Program-made: the position numbers and the translations under genes | In this document: piece by piece, positions 14,402-22,181 of the stretch | Layout of the letters: each line of letters begins with the position of its first letter | Numbering within the stretch: position 1 is the first letter of the stretch | The notes under the pieces: generated by a model | Seen by the model: only the letters and a program-made list of their open reading frames with translations | What the model was told of the DNA's origin: nothing | The model's database searches: none | Assembly: GCA_947631215.1 (NCBI GenBank) | Contig: CANRKN010000021.1 | Location: 1-24,478 of the forward strand | Source: an uncultured Oscillospiraceae bacterium | Lineage (GTDB): Bacteria; Bacillota_A; Clostridia; Oscillospirales; Oscillospiraceae | Direction of reading: 5' to 3' | DNA length: 24,478 bases

Positions 14402-14944
14402 TCAGTCGGCGTCCTTCAAGACGTCTTTGTTCTGCACCAGGTACACTGCCCCGGACACCACCGTCAGCGCCGCGCACAGCCACATCATGACGCTGGCCGC
14501 TGTACTTAAGACCGGCGCGTCCAGCGCCCGCAGGACGAGAATCGCCACCAGGGACACGTCCTGCACCACGGTCTTCAGCTTCCCCCAGATGTTGGCGGCC
14601 ACCACCCGCCCCTGCTCCGCGGCGGAGAGCCGTATGCCGGAGACGAGAAACTCCCGGAACAGGATAATGACCAGCACCACGGTGGGGATGAGCCCCTCGG
14701 GGATGAGCATGACCATGACGGAATAATTCAGTATCTTGTCGGCCAGGGGGTCCATGAACTTGCCAAAGTTGGTGATGAGGTGGCGGCTTCTGGCGATGCG
14801 CCCGTCGGCAAAGTCGGTAAGGGACGCCGCCACGAACATCACCGCCGCGAGCCACGCCCATACCGGGCCGGGCAGCAGCAGAAACACCACCATCAGCACC
14901 GTCATGGCGATGCGGGCCAATGTCAGCTTGTTGGGCAGATTCAT
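14402..14944 (-). CDS. pgsA: CDP-diacylglycerol-glycerol-3-phosphate 3-phosphatidyltransferase
   Basis: A membrane enzyme making phosphatidylglycerophosphate from CDP-diacylglycerol and glycerol-3-phosphate, the committed step to phosphatidylglycerol. 180 residues, the normal size, with about five to six hydrophobic helices. The CDP-alcohol phosphatidyltransferase signature D-x2-D-G-x2-A-R-x8-G-x3-D-x3-D is complete at about residues 44-70, starting at DFADGRIAR and ending at MDPLADK. The start MNLPNKLTLARI at 14944 is typical of PgsA; AAGGAG lies 11 bases upstream, slightly far. An in-frame ATG at 15013 lies at the -35 and is rejected. The gene is monocistronic with its own promoter (14985-15013), divergent from gluQ. 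Confidence 0.96.
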   Translation of the reverse strand: MNLPNKLTLARIAMTVLMVVFLLLPGPVWAWLAAVMFVAASLTDFADGRIARSRHLITNFGKFMDPLADKILNYSVMVMLIPEGLIPTVVLVIILFREFLVSGIRLSAAEQGRVVAANIWGKLKTVVQDVSLVAILVLRALDAPVLSTAASVMMWLCAALTVVSGAVYLVQNKDVLKDAD

Positions 14945-14984
14945 GAAAAACGCCGCTCCTTCGTTCGTTGTCTTCTCGCGCCAC

Positions 14985-15013
14985 ATTGTAGTAAATGCGG
15001 CCCGGATTGTCAA
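14985..15013 (-). promoter_or_regulatory. Sigma-A promoter of pgsA
   Basis: Minus strand TTGACA (15013-15008), 17-base spacer, TACAAT (14990-14985). The leader is about 35 bases long. Confidence 0.87.
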
Positions 15014-15033
15014 CCCCGCCCGCCATTTCTGCC

Positions 15034-15061
15034 TTTACAACGGGGCGAAAAATAGTATAAT
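15034..15061 (+). promoter_or_regulatory. Promoter of the gluQ-galK-galT operon, predicting a leaderless mRNA
   Basis: TTTACA (15034-15039), a 16-base spacer and TATAAT (15056-15061). The start point expected 7 bases after the -10 is the A of the gluQ ATG at 15068. There is no ribosome site between the two. Confidence 0.8.
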
Positions 15062-15067
15062 AACGGT

Positions 15068-15991
15068 ATGAACGAACCGTATGTGGGCCGCTTCGCGCCC
15101 AGCCCCTCCGGGTATATGCACATGGGAAATCTCCTGGCCATGCTCCTGGCGTGGCTGGATGTGCGCGCCCATGGGGGGCGTATCCTGCTGCGCATGGAGG
15201 ACCTGGACCCGGTGCGCACCAGCCCCGAATACGCCCGTGCCATCGCCGACGATCTCACATGGCTGGGTCTGGACTGGGACGGGGGCTGGCCGGAGCCTGC
15301 GTATCAGCAGAGCAATAGGACCGTCCTCTATGAAGAGGCGTTCCACGCCCTGGAGGAAAAGGGCCTCGTCTATCCCTGCTGGTGCAGCCGGGCCCAGCGG
15401 CTGGCCGCCGCCAACGCCCCCCACCCCGGCGAGGCGGTCCATGACCCCCGCTGCCAGTGCGCCCGCCTCACCGATACGGAGCGGGCCGCGCGGCTTGCAA
15501 CAGACCGTCCCCCCGCCTGGAAGGTACGCGCGCCGGATATGGCCGTGACCGTCCGGGACGGCCACTACGGGACCTACGCCGAGAGCCTGGCCCGGGAGGG
15601 CGGGGACTTCATCCTCCGCCGGGCGGACGGGATATACGCCTATCAGCTGGCCGTGAGCGTGGACGACATGCGCATGGGCGTGACCCATGTGGTCCGGGGC
15701 CGGGACCTTCTCTCCTCCGCCCCCCGGCAGGCCTGGCTCATCCGCACCCTGGGCGGCACGCCGCCCGCCTATTGCCACTGTCCCCTGCTCATCGACGCGG
15801 GCGGCAAGCTCTCCAAGCGGGTGGGCAGCCTCAGCACCCAAGGCCTGCGGGAAACATACACCCCCCAGGCGCTGGTGGGGAAGCTCGCCTGGCGCGCTGG
15901 GCTTCTCCCCGCCCCGGAGGATATCACCCCCCGGGAGCTCATCCCCCTATTCGACTGGAACAAAGTACCCCGCGAGGACATCACAATATAA
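15068..15991 (+). CDS. gluQ: Glutamyl-queuosine tRNA(Asp) synthetase
   Basis: A truncated paralog of glutamyl-tRNA synthetase that activates glutamate and attaches it to queuosine at position 34 of tRNA-Asp. 307 residues, with the Rossmann catalytic domain but no anticodon-binding domain, which separates it from GltX (about 480). Visible: RFAPSPSG at 8-15, the HIGH-like HMGN at 18-21, LLRMEDLDPVR, a zinc-knuckle pair CWC ... CQC, the segment DFILRRADGIYAYQLAVSVDD, and the KMSKS-like KLSKR at 247-251. An in-frame stop lies at 15053-15055, so 15068 is the only possible ATG at this end. It is the first gene of an operon with galK (14 bases downstream) and galT. The function requires queuosine-modified tRNA, so tgt and que genes should exist elsewhere. 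Confidence 0.93.
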   Translation: MNEPYVGRFAPSPSGYMHMGNLLAMLLAWLDVRAHGGRILLRMEDLDPVRTSPEYARAIADDLTWLGLDWDGGWPEPAYQQSNRTVLYEEAFHALEEKGLVYPCWCSRAQRLAAANAPHPGEAVHDPRCQCARLTDTERAARLATDRPPAWKVRAPDMAVTVRDGHYGTYAESLAREGGDFILRRADGIYAYQLAVSVDDMRMGVTHVVRGRDLLSSAPRQAWLIRTLGGTPPAYCHCPLLIDAGGKLSKRVGSLSTQGLRETYTPQALVGKLAWRAGLLPAPEDITPRELIPLFDWNKVPREDITI

Positions 15992-16005
15992 AAAGGAGAC
16001 GCCCT

Positions 16006-17286
16006 ATGGAAAAGTCCCCCCTGTCCCAGCGGCTGGAAACCGGCGCGCTGGATGAGAAGCTCGCAAAGCTCTACGGCCCTGCCCGGCTCAGCCGGGAGCG
16101 TGAGCGCTACGCCTATGTGCTGGACAAGTTTGCCCAGACCTTCGGCCATGATGCGGAGGCCTTCTTCACCGCCCCCGGCCGCACGGAGCTGGGCGGCAAC
16201 CACACTGACCACCAGCACGGCCGTGTCCTGGCCGCCGGGGTGGATATGGACATCCTGGCCGCCGTGGCGGCCAACGAAAGCTCCAAAGTCCGGGTCCTGT
16301 CCGAGGGCTATCCCATGGTGGAGATTGACCTCTCCCAGCTGGAGCCCAAGGCTGAGGAACGCAACACCACCGCCGCCCTTATCCGGGGCGTGGCCGCACG
16401 GTTCGCCCAGATGGGCTGCGATTTGGCCGGAAAGGGCTTCGAAGCCTATATGGTCTCAGACGTGCCCGGCGGCAGCGGCCTCTCCTCCTCCGCCGCCTTC
16501 GAGGTGCTGGCGGGGAACATCTTCAACGACCTCTATTTTGAAAACAAGTGCACCCCTGTGGAGCTGGCCCAGATCGGCCAGTACGCGGAGAATTTCTTCT
16601 TCGGAAAGCCCTGCGGCCTCATGGACCAGACCGCCTCCTCCGTGGGCGGCGTGGTGGCCATCGACTTCAAGGATCCCGCCCATCCTATCGTGGAGCAGAT
16701 AAGCCTGGACCTGCGCGGCGCGGGCTATGCCCTGTGCATCCTGGACTCCGGCGCGGGCCACGGGGACCTGACGGCGGAGTACGCCGCCATCACCGACGAA
16801 TTAAAGGCCGTGAGCCGCCACTTCGGCCAAGAGGTCCTGCGGGACGTGTCCGAGGATGACTTCTCCGCCGCCATCCCCACCCTGCGGAAAGAGGCCGGGG
16901 ACCGGGCGGTGCTCCGGGCCATGCACTATTTCGATGAAAACGACCGGGCCAAGGCCCAGGCGGACGCCCTGAAGGCCGGGGATTTTGACGCATTTCTGGC
17001 CCTTGTCTCCGCCTCGGGCCGGTCCTCGGCCCTGTACCTGCAAAACGTGGTGCCCACCGGCCAGACCGCGGACCAGGCCCTGATGCTCACCATCGCTCTG
17101 GCCAGCCACATCCTGAACGGCCGGGGCGCGGTCCGGGTCCACGGCGGCGGCTTCGGCGGCACGGCCCAGGCCTTCGTCCCCCTGGATATGGTGGACGGGT
17201 TCAAATCCCGGGTAGAGGCCGTCCTGGGCCAGGGCGCCTGCCACATCCTGAACGTGCGTCCTGTGGGCGGCGCCAAGATCGCATAA
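16006..17286 (+). CDS. galK: Galactokinase
   Basis: A cytosolic GHMP-family kinase phosphorylating alpha-D-galactose to galactose-1-phosphate with ATP, first committed step of the Leloir pathway. 426 residues, slightly longer than the usual 390. The galactokinase signature GRTELGGNHTDHQHG is at 58-72, the GHMP phosphate loop GGSGLSSSA at 155-163, CGLMDQTAS follows near 205, and the C-terminal GGGFGGTAQAF motif near 380. ATG 16006 has AAGGAG 7 bases upstream. The frame stays open back to 15457, but this overlaps gluQ and is not used. It is followed by galT after 12 bases. The first 45 residues before the signature region are longer than in E. coli GalK, as is common in Clostridia. Confidence 0.97.
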   Translation: MEKSPLSQRLETGALDEKLAKLYGPARLSRERERYAYVLDKFAQTFGHDAEAFFTAPGRTELGGNHTDHQHGRVLAAGVDMDILAAVAANESSKVRVLSEGYPMVEIDLSQLEPKAEERNTTAALIRGVAARFAQMGCDLAGKGFEAYMVSDVPGGSGLSSSAAFEVLAGNIFNDLYFENKCTPVELAQIGQYAENFFFGKPCGLMDQTASSVGGVVAIDFKDPAHPIVEQISLDLRGAGYALCILDSGAGHGDLTAEYAAITDELKAVSRHFGQEVLRDVSEDDFSAAIPTLRKEAGDRAVLRAMHYFDENDRAKAQADALKAGDFDAFLALVSASGRSSALYLQNVVPTGQTADQALMLTIALASHILNGRGAVRVHGGGFGGTAQAFVPLDMVDGFKSRVEAVLGQGACHILNVRPVGGAKIA

Positions 17287-17298
17287 GGAGAGAGAAAT

Positions 17299-18786
17299 AT
17301 GATAGATACCTATATCGCGGAGCTTGTGCGCTACGCCATGGAGAAGGCCCTCATCGCGCCGACGGACATGACCTGGGCGGCCAACCGGCTGCTGGACGCC
17401 CTGGGCCTGGACCGCTGGTCCGCCTCGGAGCCGGGGGAGCATCGGCCGCTGGAGGCCATATTGAAGGACATCCTGGACTGGGCAGTGGCCAACGGCCGCA
17501 TCCAAGACGGCACCGCCACCCGTGACCTCTTCGACACCGAGCTCATGGGCCGGCTCACCCCCCGCCCCAGCGAGGTGAACGCCGCCTTCCAGGCACGGTA
17601 TGCCCGCAGCCCGGAAGCCGCCACGGACTGGTACTATGACTTTTCCCAGAACACGGACTATATCCGCCGCTACCGCATCGCGAAGGACGTAAAGTGGGTC
17701 GCCCCCACCGAGTACGGCGACATCGACATCACCATAAACCTCTCCAAGCCCGAGAAGGACCCCCGGGCCATCGCCGCGGCGAAGAACGCCCCCCAGAACG
17801 CCTATCCCGCCTGCCAGCTCTGCGCCTCCAACGAGGGGTACGCCGGGCGTCTCGACCACCCCGCCCGGCAAAACCTGCGGATGATACCGCTGACGCTTGA
17901 CGGCCAGGACTGGTTTTTCCAGTACTCCCCCTATGTGTACTACAACGAGCACTGCATCGTCCTGAACGCCCGGCATGTGCCCATGAAGATAGACCGGTCC
18001 ACCTTCCGCAAACAGATGGACTTTTTGAAGCTCTTCCCCCACTACTTCCTGGGCAGCAACGCGGACCTGCCCATCGTGGGCGGCTCCATCCTGAGCCACG
18101 ACCACTTCCAGGGCGGGCGCTATACCTTCGCCATGGCGAAGGCCCCCATCGAGACGCCCGTCTCCTTCCCCGGGTACGAGGACGTGGAGGCCGGGCTTGT
18201 GAAGTGGCCTATGAGCGTCATACGCATCCGCTGCGCCGACCCGGAGAGGCTCATCGACCTGGCGGATAAAATACTGCACGCCTGGCGGGGCTACAGCGAC
18301 CCTGCGGCGGAGGTGCTGGCCGAGACGAACGGCGAGCCTCACAACACCATCACCCCCATCGCCCGCATGCGGGGCGACAAGTTCGAGCTGGACCTGGTGC
18401 TTCGCAACAACCGCACCACGGAGGAGTACCCCCTCGGCATCTTCCACCCCCATCAGGAACTGCACCACATCAAGAAGGAGAACATCGGCCTCATTGAGGT
18501 CATGGGCCTGGCCGTCCTCCCCGCCCGGCTCAAGACAGAGCTGGCCGCCCTCGCGGACGCGCTGGTGACCGGCGCCGACATCCGGGGCGACGAGGTGCTC
18601 TCCAAGCATGCGGACTGGGCCGAGGACCTGCAAAAGAAGTATACCTTCACCGCGGACAACGCCATGGGCATTCTCCAGGACGAGGTGGGCAAGGTCTTCG
18701 CCCAGGTCCTGGAGCACGCCGGCGTCTACAAGCGCACCCCGGAGGGCCAGGCGGCCTTCCTGCGCTTCGTGGAGAGCGTGAAGTAA
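17299..18786 (+). CDS. galT: UDP-glucose-hexose-1-phosphate uridylyltransferase, class II (Firmicutes type)
   Basis: Transfers UMP from UDP-glucose to galactose-1-phosphate, giving glucose-1-phosphate and UDP-galactose, the second Leloir step. 495 residues, the size of the class-II GalT found in lactobacilli and Clostridia (class I is about 350). SHDHFQGG with H267 and H269 is the active-site region; CQLCASNEGYAG, YVYYNEHCIVLNARHVPM and HNTITPIARMRGD are further landmarks. The ATG at 17299 has GGAGAGAG upstream and lies 12 bases after galK. The operon ends in a strong terminator at 18799-18836. No galE, galM, galactose transporter or regulator is present in the window, so the remaining steps must be encoded elsewhere. 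Confidence 0.97.
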   Translation: MIDTYIAELVRYAMEKALIAPTDMTWAANRLLDALGLDRWSASEPGEHRPLEAILKDILDWAVANGRIQDGTATRDLFDTELMGRLTPRPSEVNAAFQARYARSPEAATDWYYDFSQNTDYIRRYRIAKDVKWVAPTEYGDIDITINLSKPEKDPRAIAAAKNAPQNAYPACQLCASNEGYAGRLDHPARQNLRMIPLTLDGQDWFFQYSPYVYYNEHCIVLNARHVPMKIDRSTFRKQMDFLKLFPHYFLGSNADLPIVGGSILSHDHFQGGRYTFAMAKAPIETPVSFPGYEDVEAGLVKWPMSVIRIRCADPERLIDLADKILHAWRGYSDPAAEVLAETNGEPHNTITPIARMRGDKFELDLVLRNNRTTEEYPLGIFHPHQELHHIKKENIGLIEVMGLAVLPARLKTELAALADALVTGADIRGDEVLSKHADWAEDLQKKYTFTADNAMGILQDEVGKVFAQVLEHAGVYKRTPEGQAAFLRFVESVK

Positions 18787-18798
18787 AGGATACGGCGA

Positions 18799-18836
18799 GA
18801 GGGCTCCCCGATTTGGGGAGCCCTCCTTTTTTGTTT
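18799..18836 (+). terminator. Rho-independent terminator of the gluQ-galK-galT operon
   Basis: A perfect 11-bp stem (18799-18809 with 18815-18825, five-base loop) is followed by a T-rich tract (CTTTTTTGTTTTTT). It is 12 bases downstream of the galT stop. Confidence 0.95.
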
Positions 18837-18837
18837 T

Positions 18838-20535
18838 TTATCCTATCTTTTCCACGCTCTCCGCCAGGGCCAGGACCGCGTCCCGCTCCACGGTGTTATT
18901 GCCATGCGCCTCAATGCCTACGTTAAACAGCAGGTCCGCGTCCTCGTCATACCAATAAACAGCGCCATAGTAATCCCCCGCGGCCATCAGGATCGCCGGG
19001 TGTCCCTGGACGGTCTCGTCGGTGATCTCCCCGTCCGTGAACCTCTCCGTCAGCCGCTGGCGGATAGTCGGCAGATACGCCGCCGGCTCTGTGGGCGAGT
19101 CCGTGATGCGGTAGTACGCGAAGGAATCAAGCTCCGCCGCGCTGGGGATGTAGGTGCCGTCGGCAAACTGGCCTGTGCCCTCCAGACCAAGCATGTCCTG
19201 GTCCAGCGGCCCCTCCTGCGCCAGGAGCGTAAAGGACTCCGGGAACACACTGGGTGCGTACCGCCCCAGCTTGGCGATGGTGTCGGCGCTCAACGCATCT
19301 ATCAACGCCGTGTCCTCATCATACGCGTACCGCTCCTCTTCCCGCTCCTTCAGAACCGGCAGCACGTCGGCCGTCTCCGGGCGGGCCGCGCCGTCGAAAC
19401 GCGCCGCCAGGACGGCGAAGTCGATGCTGTCCGCGATGGTCTCCAGGTCCTCCTCCGTGATGGCGGGCGGCAACATGGACTGTTTCCGCGCTACTTCATC
19501 GTCATAGAATTTCTGCCACGCGGTCTCATACTCGGCCTCGGTCCTATCCGGGGACATCTGGCGCTCGGTCTCCAGCCAGCCCTGCTTCTCCTCCTCGCTC
19601 AGCCGCGGGTCCGTGGACGGGTCGTAGCTGGGGGCGCCGCCCGCGTCCACGGCCACCTCCAGGTAGGCCCCGGCGCTCTCCATCATGATCCTTGCGTCGT
19701 TGGGCGTGAGGTACATATCCACCGTCTCGCCGCCGGCCGTCTCATACTGCCATGCCTCGTTGTCCTCAGACATCTCCAGCGCGTCGGAGATCATGGCGAA
19801 GGAGCCCTTGGCGTTGACAAACAGGCGCATGCTCACCGTGCGCTCACCGGACAGCGTTTCCTCAAAGTCCGCCGCAAAGCTGCCATCGTCATAGATATAC
19901 CCGGTCACGTCGTAGTCCTCGCCGATGGACGCGACAGGACTGCCGAAGAAGGGCTCTGTGCCCAGGGCTTCATACAGGTCCGTGGACCGATAATATATCT
20001 CCCGGTCCTGATGGAGGGTCAGGCCGTACTTCTCCACGATGGCGTCCAGGGCGTCCGCCTGGTCTTGGAAATAGGCCTCGTAGATAACGGCGTAATTGTC
20101 CGGCGTCTCATGCCAGGAGTCGTCCACGCCCCGCGCCTCCCAGGGGTCGTTCTCCTCTGCTTTTATCTTCCAGTCCCGCAGCCACGCCTCCCACTCGGTG
20201 TAGGCCTGGTACTCCGGCGTGCCCTGGTAGCCCGTCATCGATATCCGCGTCCTGGACCGCTCCGTCGCCTCTTCCTCTGTCTCGAATTCCCCGGGCTGCT
20301 CGATGACGTACTTGTCGATGAACATCTCGTATACTGCGTAGGCCGTCACACCCAGGGCGGCGATGAGCGCCGCCGCGATGAGGCCCGTCCGGACCATCCG
20401 CCCCAGCTTCCGGGGCTTTTTCTTCCGATCCACGCCCCGGCGGACCCTGGCCAGTACCCGCCCGGTATCCACAGGGCTCTCGTCCAACGGCAGGTCCTTC
20501 GGGCAGGTCCCGTTAAAAAGTTCAAACCAGTCCAT
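18838..20535 (-). CDS. Large single-pass membrane protein, probable anti-sigma factor or sensor
   Basis: A 565-residue protein with a short cytosolic N-terminus (1-50, with Cys-Pro-Lys and a basic stretch RKKKPRKLGR), one membrane helix (about 51-70, GLIAAALIAALGVTAYAVYE) and a long acidic extracytoplasmic region rich in Tyr, Glu and Asp. The last 80 residues end in a pattern like the DUF4367 domain (AILMAAGDYYGAVYWYDEDADLLFNVG, then AVLALAESVEKIG), often found in proteins paired with ECF sigma factors. Its ATG lies 2 bases after the sigma-factor stop codon, so the two are translationally linked. Inferred role: hold the sigma factor and release it on an envelope signal. It is much longer than a typical anti-sigma factor. 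No enzyme motif is visible. AAAGGAG lies 8 bases before the ATG; the upstream in-frame extension to 20658 overlaps the sigma gene. Confidence 0.82.
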   Translation of the reverse strand: MDWFELFNGTCPKDLPLDESPVDTGRVLARVRRGVDRKKKPRKLGRMVRTGLIAAALIAALGVTAYAVYEMFIDKYVIEQPGEFETEEEATERSRTRISMTGYQGTPEYQAYTEWEAWLRDWKIKAEENDPWEARGVDDSWHETPDNYAVIYEAYFQDQADALDAIVEKYGLTLHQDREIYYRSTDLYEALGTEPFFGSPVASIGEDYDVTGYIYDDGSFAADFEETLSGERTVSMRLFVNAKGSFAMISDALEMSEDNEAWQYETAGGETVDMYLTPNDARIMMESAGAYLEVAVDAGGAPSYDPSTDPRLSEEEKQGWLETERQMSPDRTEAEYETAWQKFYDDEVARKQSMLPPAITEEDLETIADSIDFAVLAARFDGAARPETADVLPVLKEREEERYAYDEDTALIDALSADTIAKLGRYAPSVFPESFTLLAQEGPLDQDMLGLEGTGQFADGTYIPSAAELDSFAYYRITDSPTEPAAYLPTIRQRLTERFTDGEITDETVQGHPAILMAAGDYYGAVYWYDEDADLLFNVGIEAHGNNTVERDAVLALAESVEKIG

Positions 20536-20537
20536 TT

Positions 20538-21071
20538 CTACACTCCTTTCGTCAGCATCGCTTTGATGGCGTCCCGGCCCCGCTTCAGCCGCTGGCGCAC
20601 GGCCTCCGCCGTCATACCCAGCCTTTTGCCTATGTCCGGGGCCGCCTGGCCCAGCCAATACCGGCGCAGGAATATCTCCCTGTCCGGCTCCCCCAGGGCG
20701 TCCACCGCCGCCAGGAGCATTTTCCGGTCCTCCCGGGCCAGCATATCCCCCTCCGGGCCGTCTATGGCCCCGTCCAGCTCGTCATATGTAAGTTCCGGCA
20801 TACACTGGCTCCGGCGCAGGGCGTCGATGGCCCGGCTGCGGGCGATGGCGCCCAGGTAGCTCTTCACGGACCCCGGCCGGGGCTTTTCCCGGCTGCGCCA
20901 AAGCGTCAGGAACACATCCGCCGCGATCTCCTCGGCGTCCTGCACGGTCAAATGCCCGCCCACGATGCTCCACACGATGGCGCCCACATAGGGGGTATAG
21001 CGCTTCACGAACCACTCCAACGCTCTCTCGTCGCCCCGGCGCAGCCGCGCCAGGGTCTTTTCCTCATCCAA
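20538..21071 (-). CDS. ECF-like sigma-70 family RNA polymerase sigma factor
   Basis: A 177-residue sigma factor with only regions 2 and 4. Region 2 (about 15-85) shows the pattern F-x-x-RYTPYVGAIVWSIVG, DAEEIAADVFLTLWRSR and SYLGAIARSRAIDALRR. Region 4 (about 118-172) shows LGEPDREIFLRRYWLGQAAPDIGKRLGMTAEAVRQRLKRGRDAIK with the helix-turn-helix. The start is a TTG at 21071, chosen for the AAAGGAGG site 8 bases upstream. A reading from ATG 21179 would begin within the neighbouring terminator region, and ATG 21116 lacks a good site. It is followed 2 bases later by its membrane partner. I could not identify a promoter in the 60 bases upstream; an autoregulated ECF promoter would be expected there, but no GGAAC/CGT pair at normal spacing is visible. 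Confidence 0.92.
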   Translation of the reverse strand: MDEEKTLARLRRGDERALEWFVKRYTPYVGAIVWSIVGGHLTVQDAEEIAADVFLTLWRSREKPRPGSVKSYLGAIARSRAIDALRRSQCMPELTYDELDGAIDGPEGDMLAREDRKMLLAAVDALGEPDREIFLRRYWLGQAAPDIGKRLGMTAEAVRQRLKRGRDAIKAMLTKGV

Positions 21072-21079
21072 TTTACCTG

Positions 21080-21087
21080 CCTCCTTT
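21080..21087 (-). promoter_or_regulatory. Ribosome site deciding the TTG start of the sigma factor
   Basis: AAAGGAGG on the minus strand, 8 bases before TTG 21071. No ATG lies at a usable distance. Confidence 0.8.
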
Positions 21088-21132
21088 CCAGCGCGCTCAC
21101 CACGAATAACGAGCATTCCATCCCCGCCGTGA

Positions 21133-21170
21133 CAGAAAAAACGGGAGGGCCTTTTCAGGTCCTCCCGTTT
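21133..21170 (-). terminator. Terminator of the uvrC-rsmD-coaD operon
   Basis: Minus strand: a 10-bp stem (21161-21170 with 21139-21148), one mismatch, 3 more pairs and a GAAA tetraloop, followed by a T run. It lies 22 bases after the coiled-coil gene's stop and separates this operon from the sigma-factor unit. Confidence 0.93.
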
Positions 21171-21192
21171 ACTATTCAAAATCAGGCAGACG

Positions 21193-21687
21193 TTATTGCT
21201 CCCGCTGGGTATCGAACTTGGCGCCGGAGGCGGCAGAGCGGAACTTGGAGCGGGTCTTGCGCACGATATCCAGGGCCTGGGCCATGGACTCCTCGGCGCT
21301 CTGCAGGGACTCCACCAGGTACTCGTTGGCGGCCTTGCGCAGCTCCCGGGACTTGTTGTCGGCGGTGGCGACCATCTCCTCGGCCCGTGCCTTGGCGGCG
21401 CGGACGACTTCCTGTTCTTCCACCATCTTCCGGGCCCGCTCCTCCGCCATCTTGCGGACGGACTCGGCTTCCTTCTTGGCGTTGCGGATGAACTCGTCCC
21501 GGGCGGACACCAGGCGCTTGGCCTCCGCCATCTCGGCGGGCAGCTGGGCCTTTATCTCCTCGATAAGGTCCAGGGCCTTCTCCCGGTCCACCAGGCACTT
21601 GTCCTGCCCCAGGGGCACGCCCCAGGCGTCGGAGATCATGGTATACAGCATTTCGATCAGCTCAAGGATGCCCTGATTCTCGTTCAT
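21193..21687 (-). CDS. Conserved coiled-coil protein downstream of coaD
   Basis: 164 residues, cytosolic by sequence (no signal peptide or membrane helix). Residues 1-35 form a short N-terminal domain (NENQGILELIEMLYTMISDAWG). Residues 38-145 are a nearly continuous Ala/Glu/Lys/Arg-rich helix with heptad-like spacing, resembling the b/E-subunit stalks of ATP synthases or DivIVA-type coiled coils; this similarity is compositional and gives no function. It starts within the coaD stop codon (ATGA overlap at 21684-21687), with AGGAGG about 11 bases upstream, and ends the uvrC operon. Related proteins next to coaD are common in Clostridia. A structural or scaffolding role is possible but unproven. 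Confidence 0.85.
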   Translation of the reverse strand: MNENQGILELIEMLYTMISDAWGVPLGQDKCLVDREKALDLIEEIKAQLPAEMAEAKRLVSARDEFIRNAKKEAESVRKMAEERARKMVEEQEVVRAAKARAEEMVATADNKSRELRKAANEYLVESLQSAEESMAQALDIVRKTRSKFRSAASGAKFDTQREQ

Positions 21688-22181
21688 TTCTCTGTCTGCC
21701 TCCTGATTTTCGTTTTCTCTGTGATATCGGATATGATCTCCTTCGGCACCAGCTCGGAAAGGTCCGCCCCGTAGGCGGCCATCTCCTTCACCACGGTGGA
21801 GCTGAGGAAGGTATATTTCTCGCTGGAAGTCAAAAACAGCGTATCCAGGTCCGGGTTCATCTTCTTGTTCACCAGGGCGATCTGGAACTCATAGTCGAAG
21901 TCCGACACCGCCCGCAGGCCCTTCACGATCACGGCGCCCTCGAACTGCTTTGCGTACTCCGCCAGGAGCTTGTCCGTGGTGGACACCTGCACGTTCCCGA
22001 ACCGCTCCGTGCTCCGGCGGACCATGTCCATCCGCTCTTCGATGGTGAACATGGGCGTCTTGGCCCGGTTTTTCATCACGCACACGATGACCCGGTCGAA
22101 TATCTTCGCCGCCCGGCGGATGATGTTCAGGTGGCCCAAGGTGATGGGGTCGAAGCTGCCGGGGATGATGGCAGTGGTCAT
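21684..22181 (-). CDS. coaD: Pantetheine-phosphate adenylyltransferase
   Basis: Transfers AMP from ATP to 4'-phosphopantetheine, giving dephospho-CoA, the penultimate step of CoA synthesis. 165 residues, standard. The nucleotidyltransferase signature GSFDPITLGH at 8-17 holds the T/HxGH motif. KGLRAVSDFDYEFQIA, KMNPDLDTLFLTSSEKYTFLSST and VVKEMAAYGADLSELVP are family landmarks. Its ATG overlaps the rsmD stop by 4 bases (ATGA), and its own stop overlaps the next gene in the same way, so the three genes are probably translationally coupled. rsmD-coaD is a conserved pair in Firmicutes. Confidence 0.98.
   Translation of the reverse strand: MTTAIIPGSFDPITLGHLNIIRRAAKIFDRVIVCVMKNRAKTPMFTIEERMDMVRRSTERFGNVQVSTTDKLLAEYAKQFEGAVIVKGLRAVSDFDYEFQIALVNKKMNPDLDTLFLTSSEKYTFLSSTVVKEMAAYGADLSELVPKEIISDITEKTKIRRQTEK

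Noticed and set aside
15457..16005. N-terminal extension of galK by about 180 residues
   Set aside because: The extension overlaps gluQ in another frame; the ATG at 16006 has a good ribosome site and gives a normal galactokinase.
16801..18717. 638-residue minus-strand open frame opposite galK and galT
   Set aside because: It lies antisense to two certain genes and has the composition of a GC-rich shadow frame; no ribosome site or domain.
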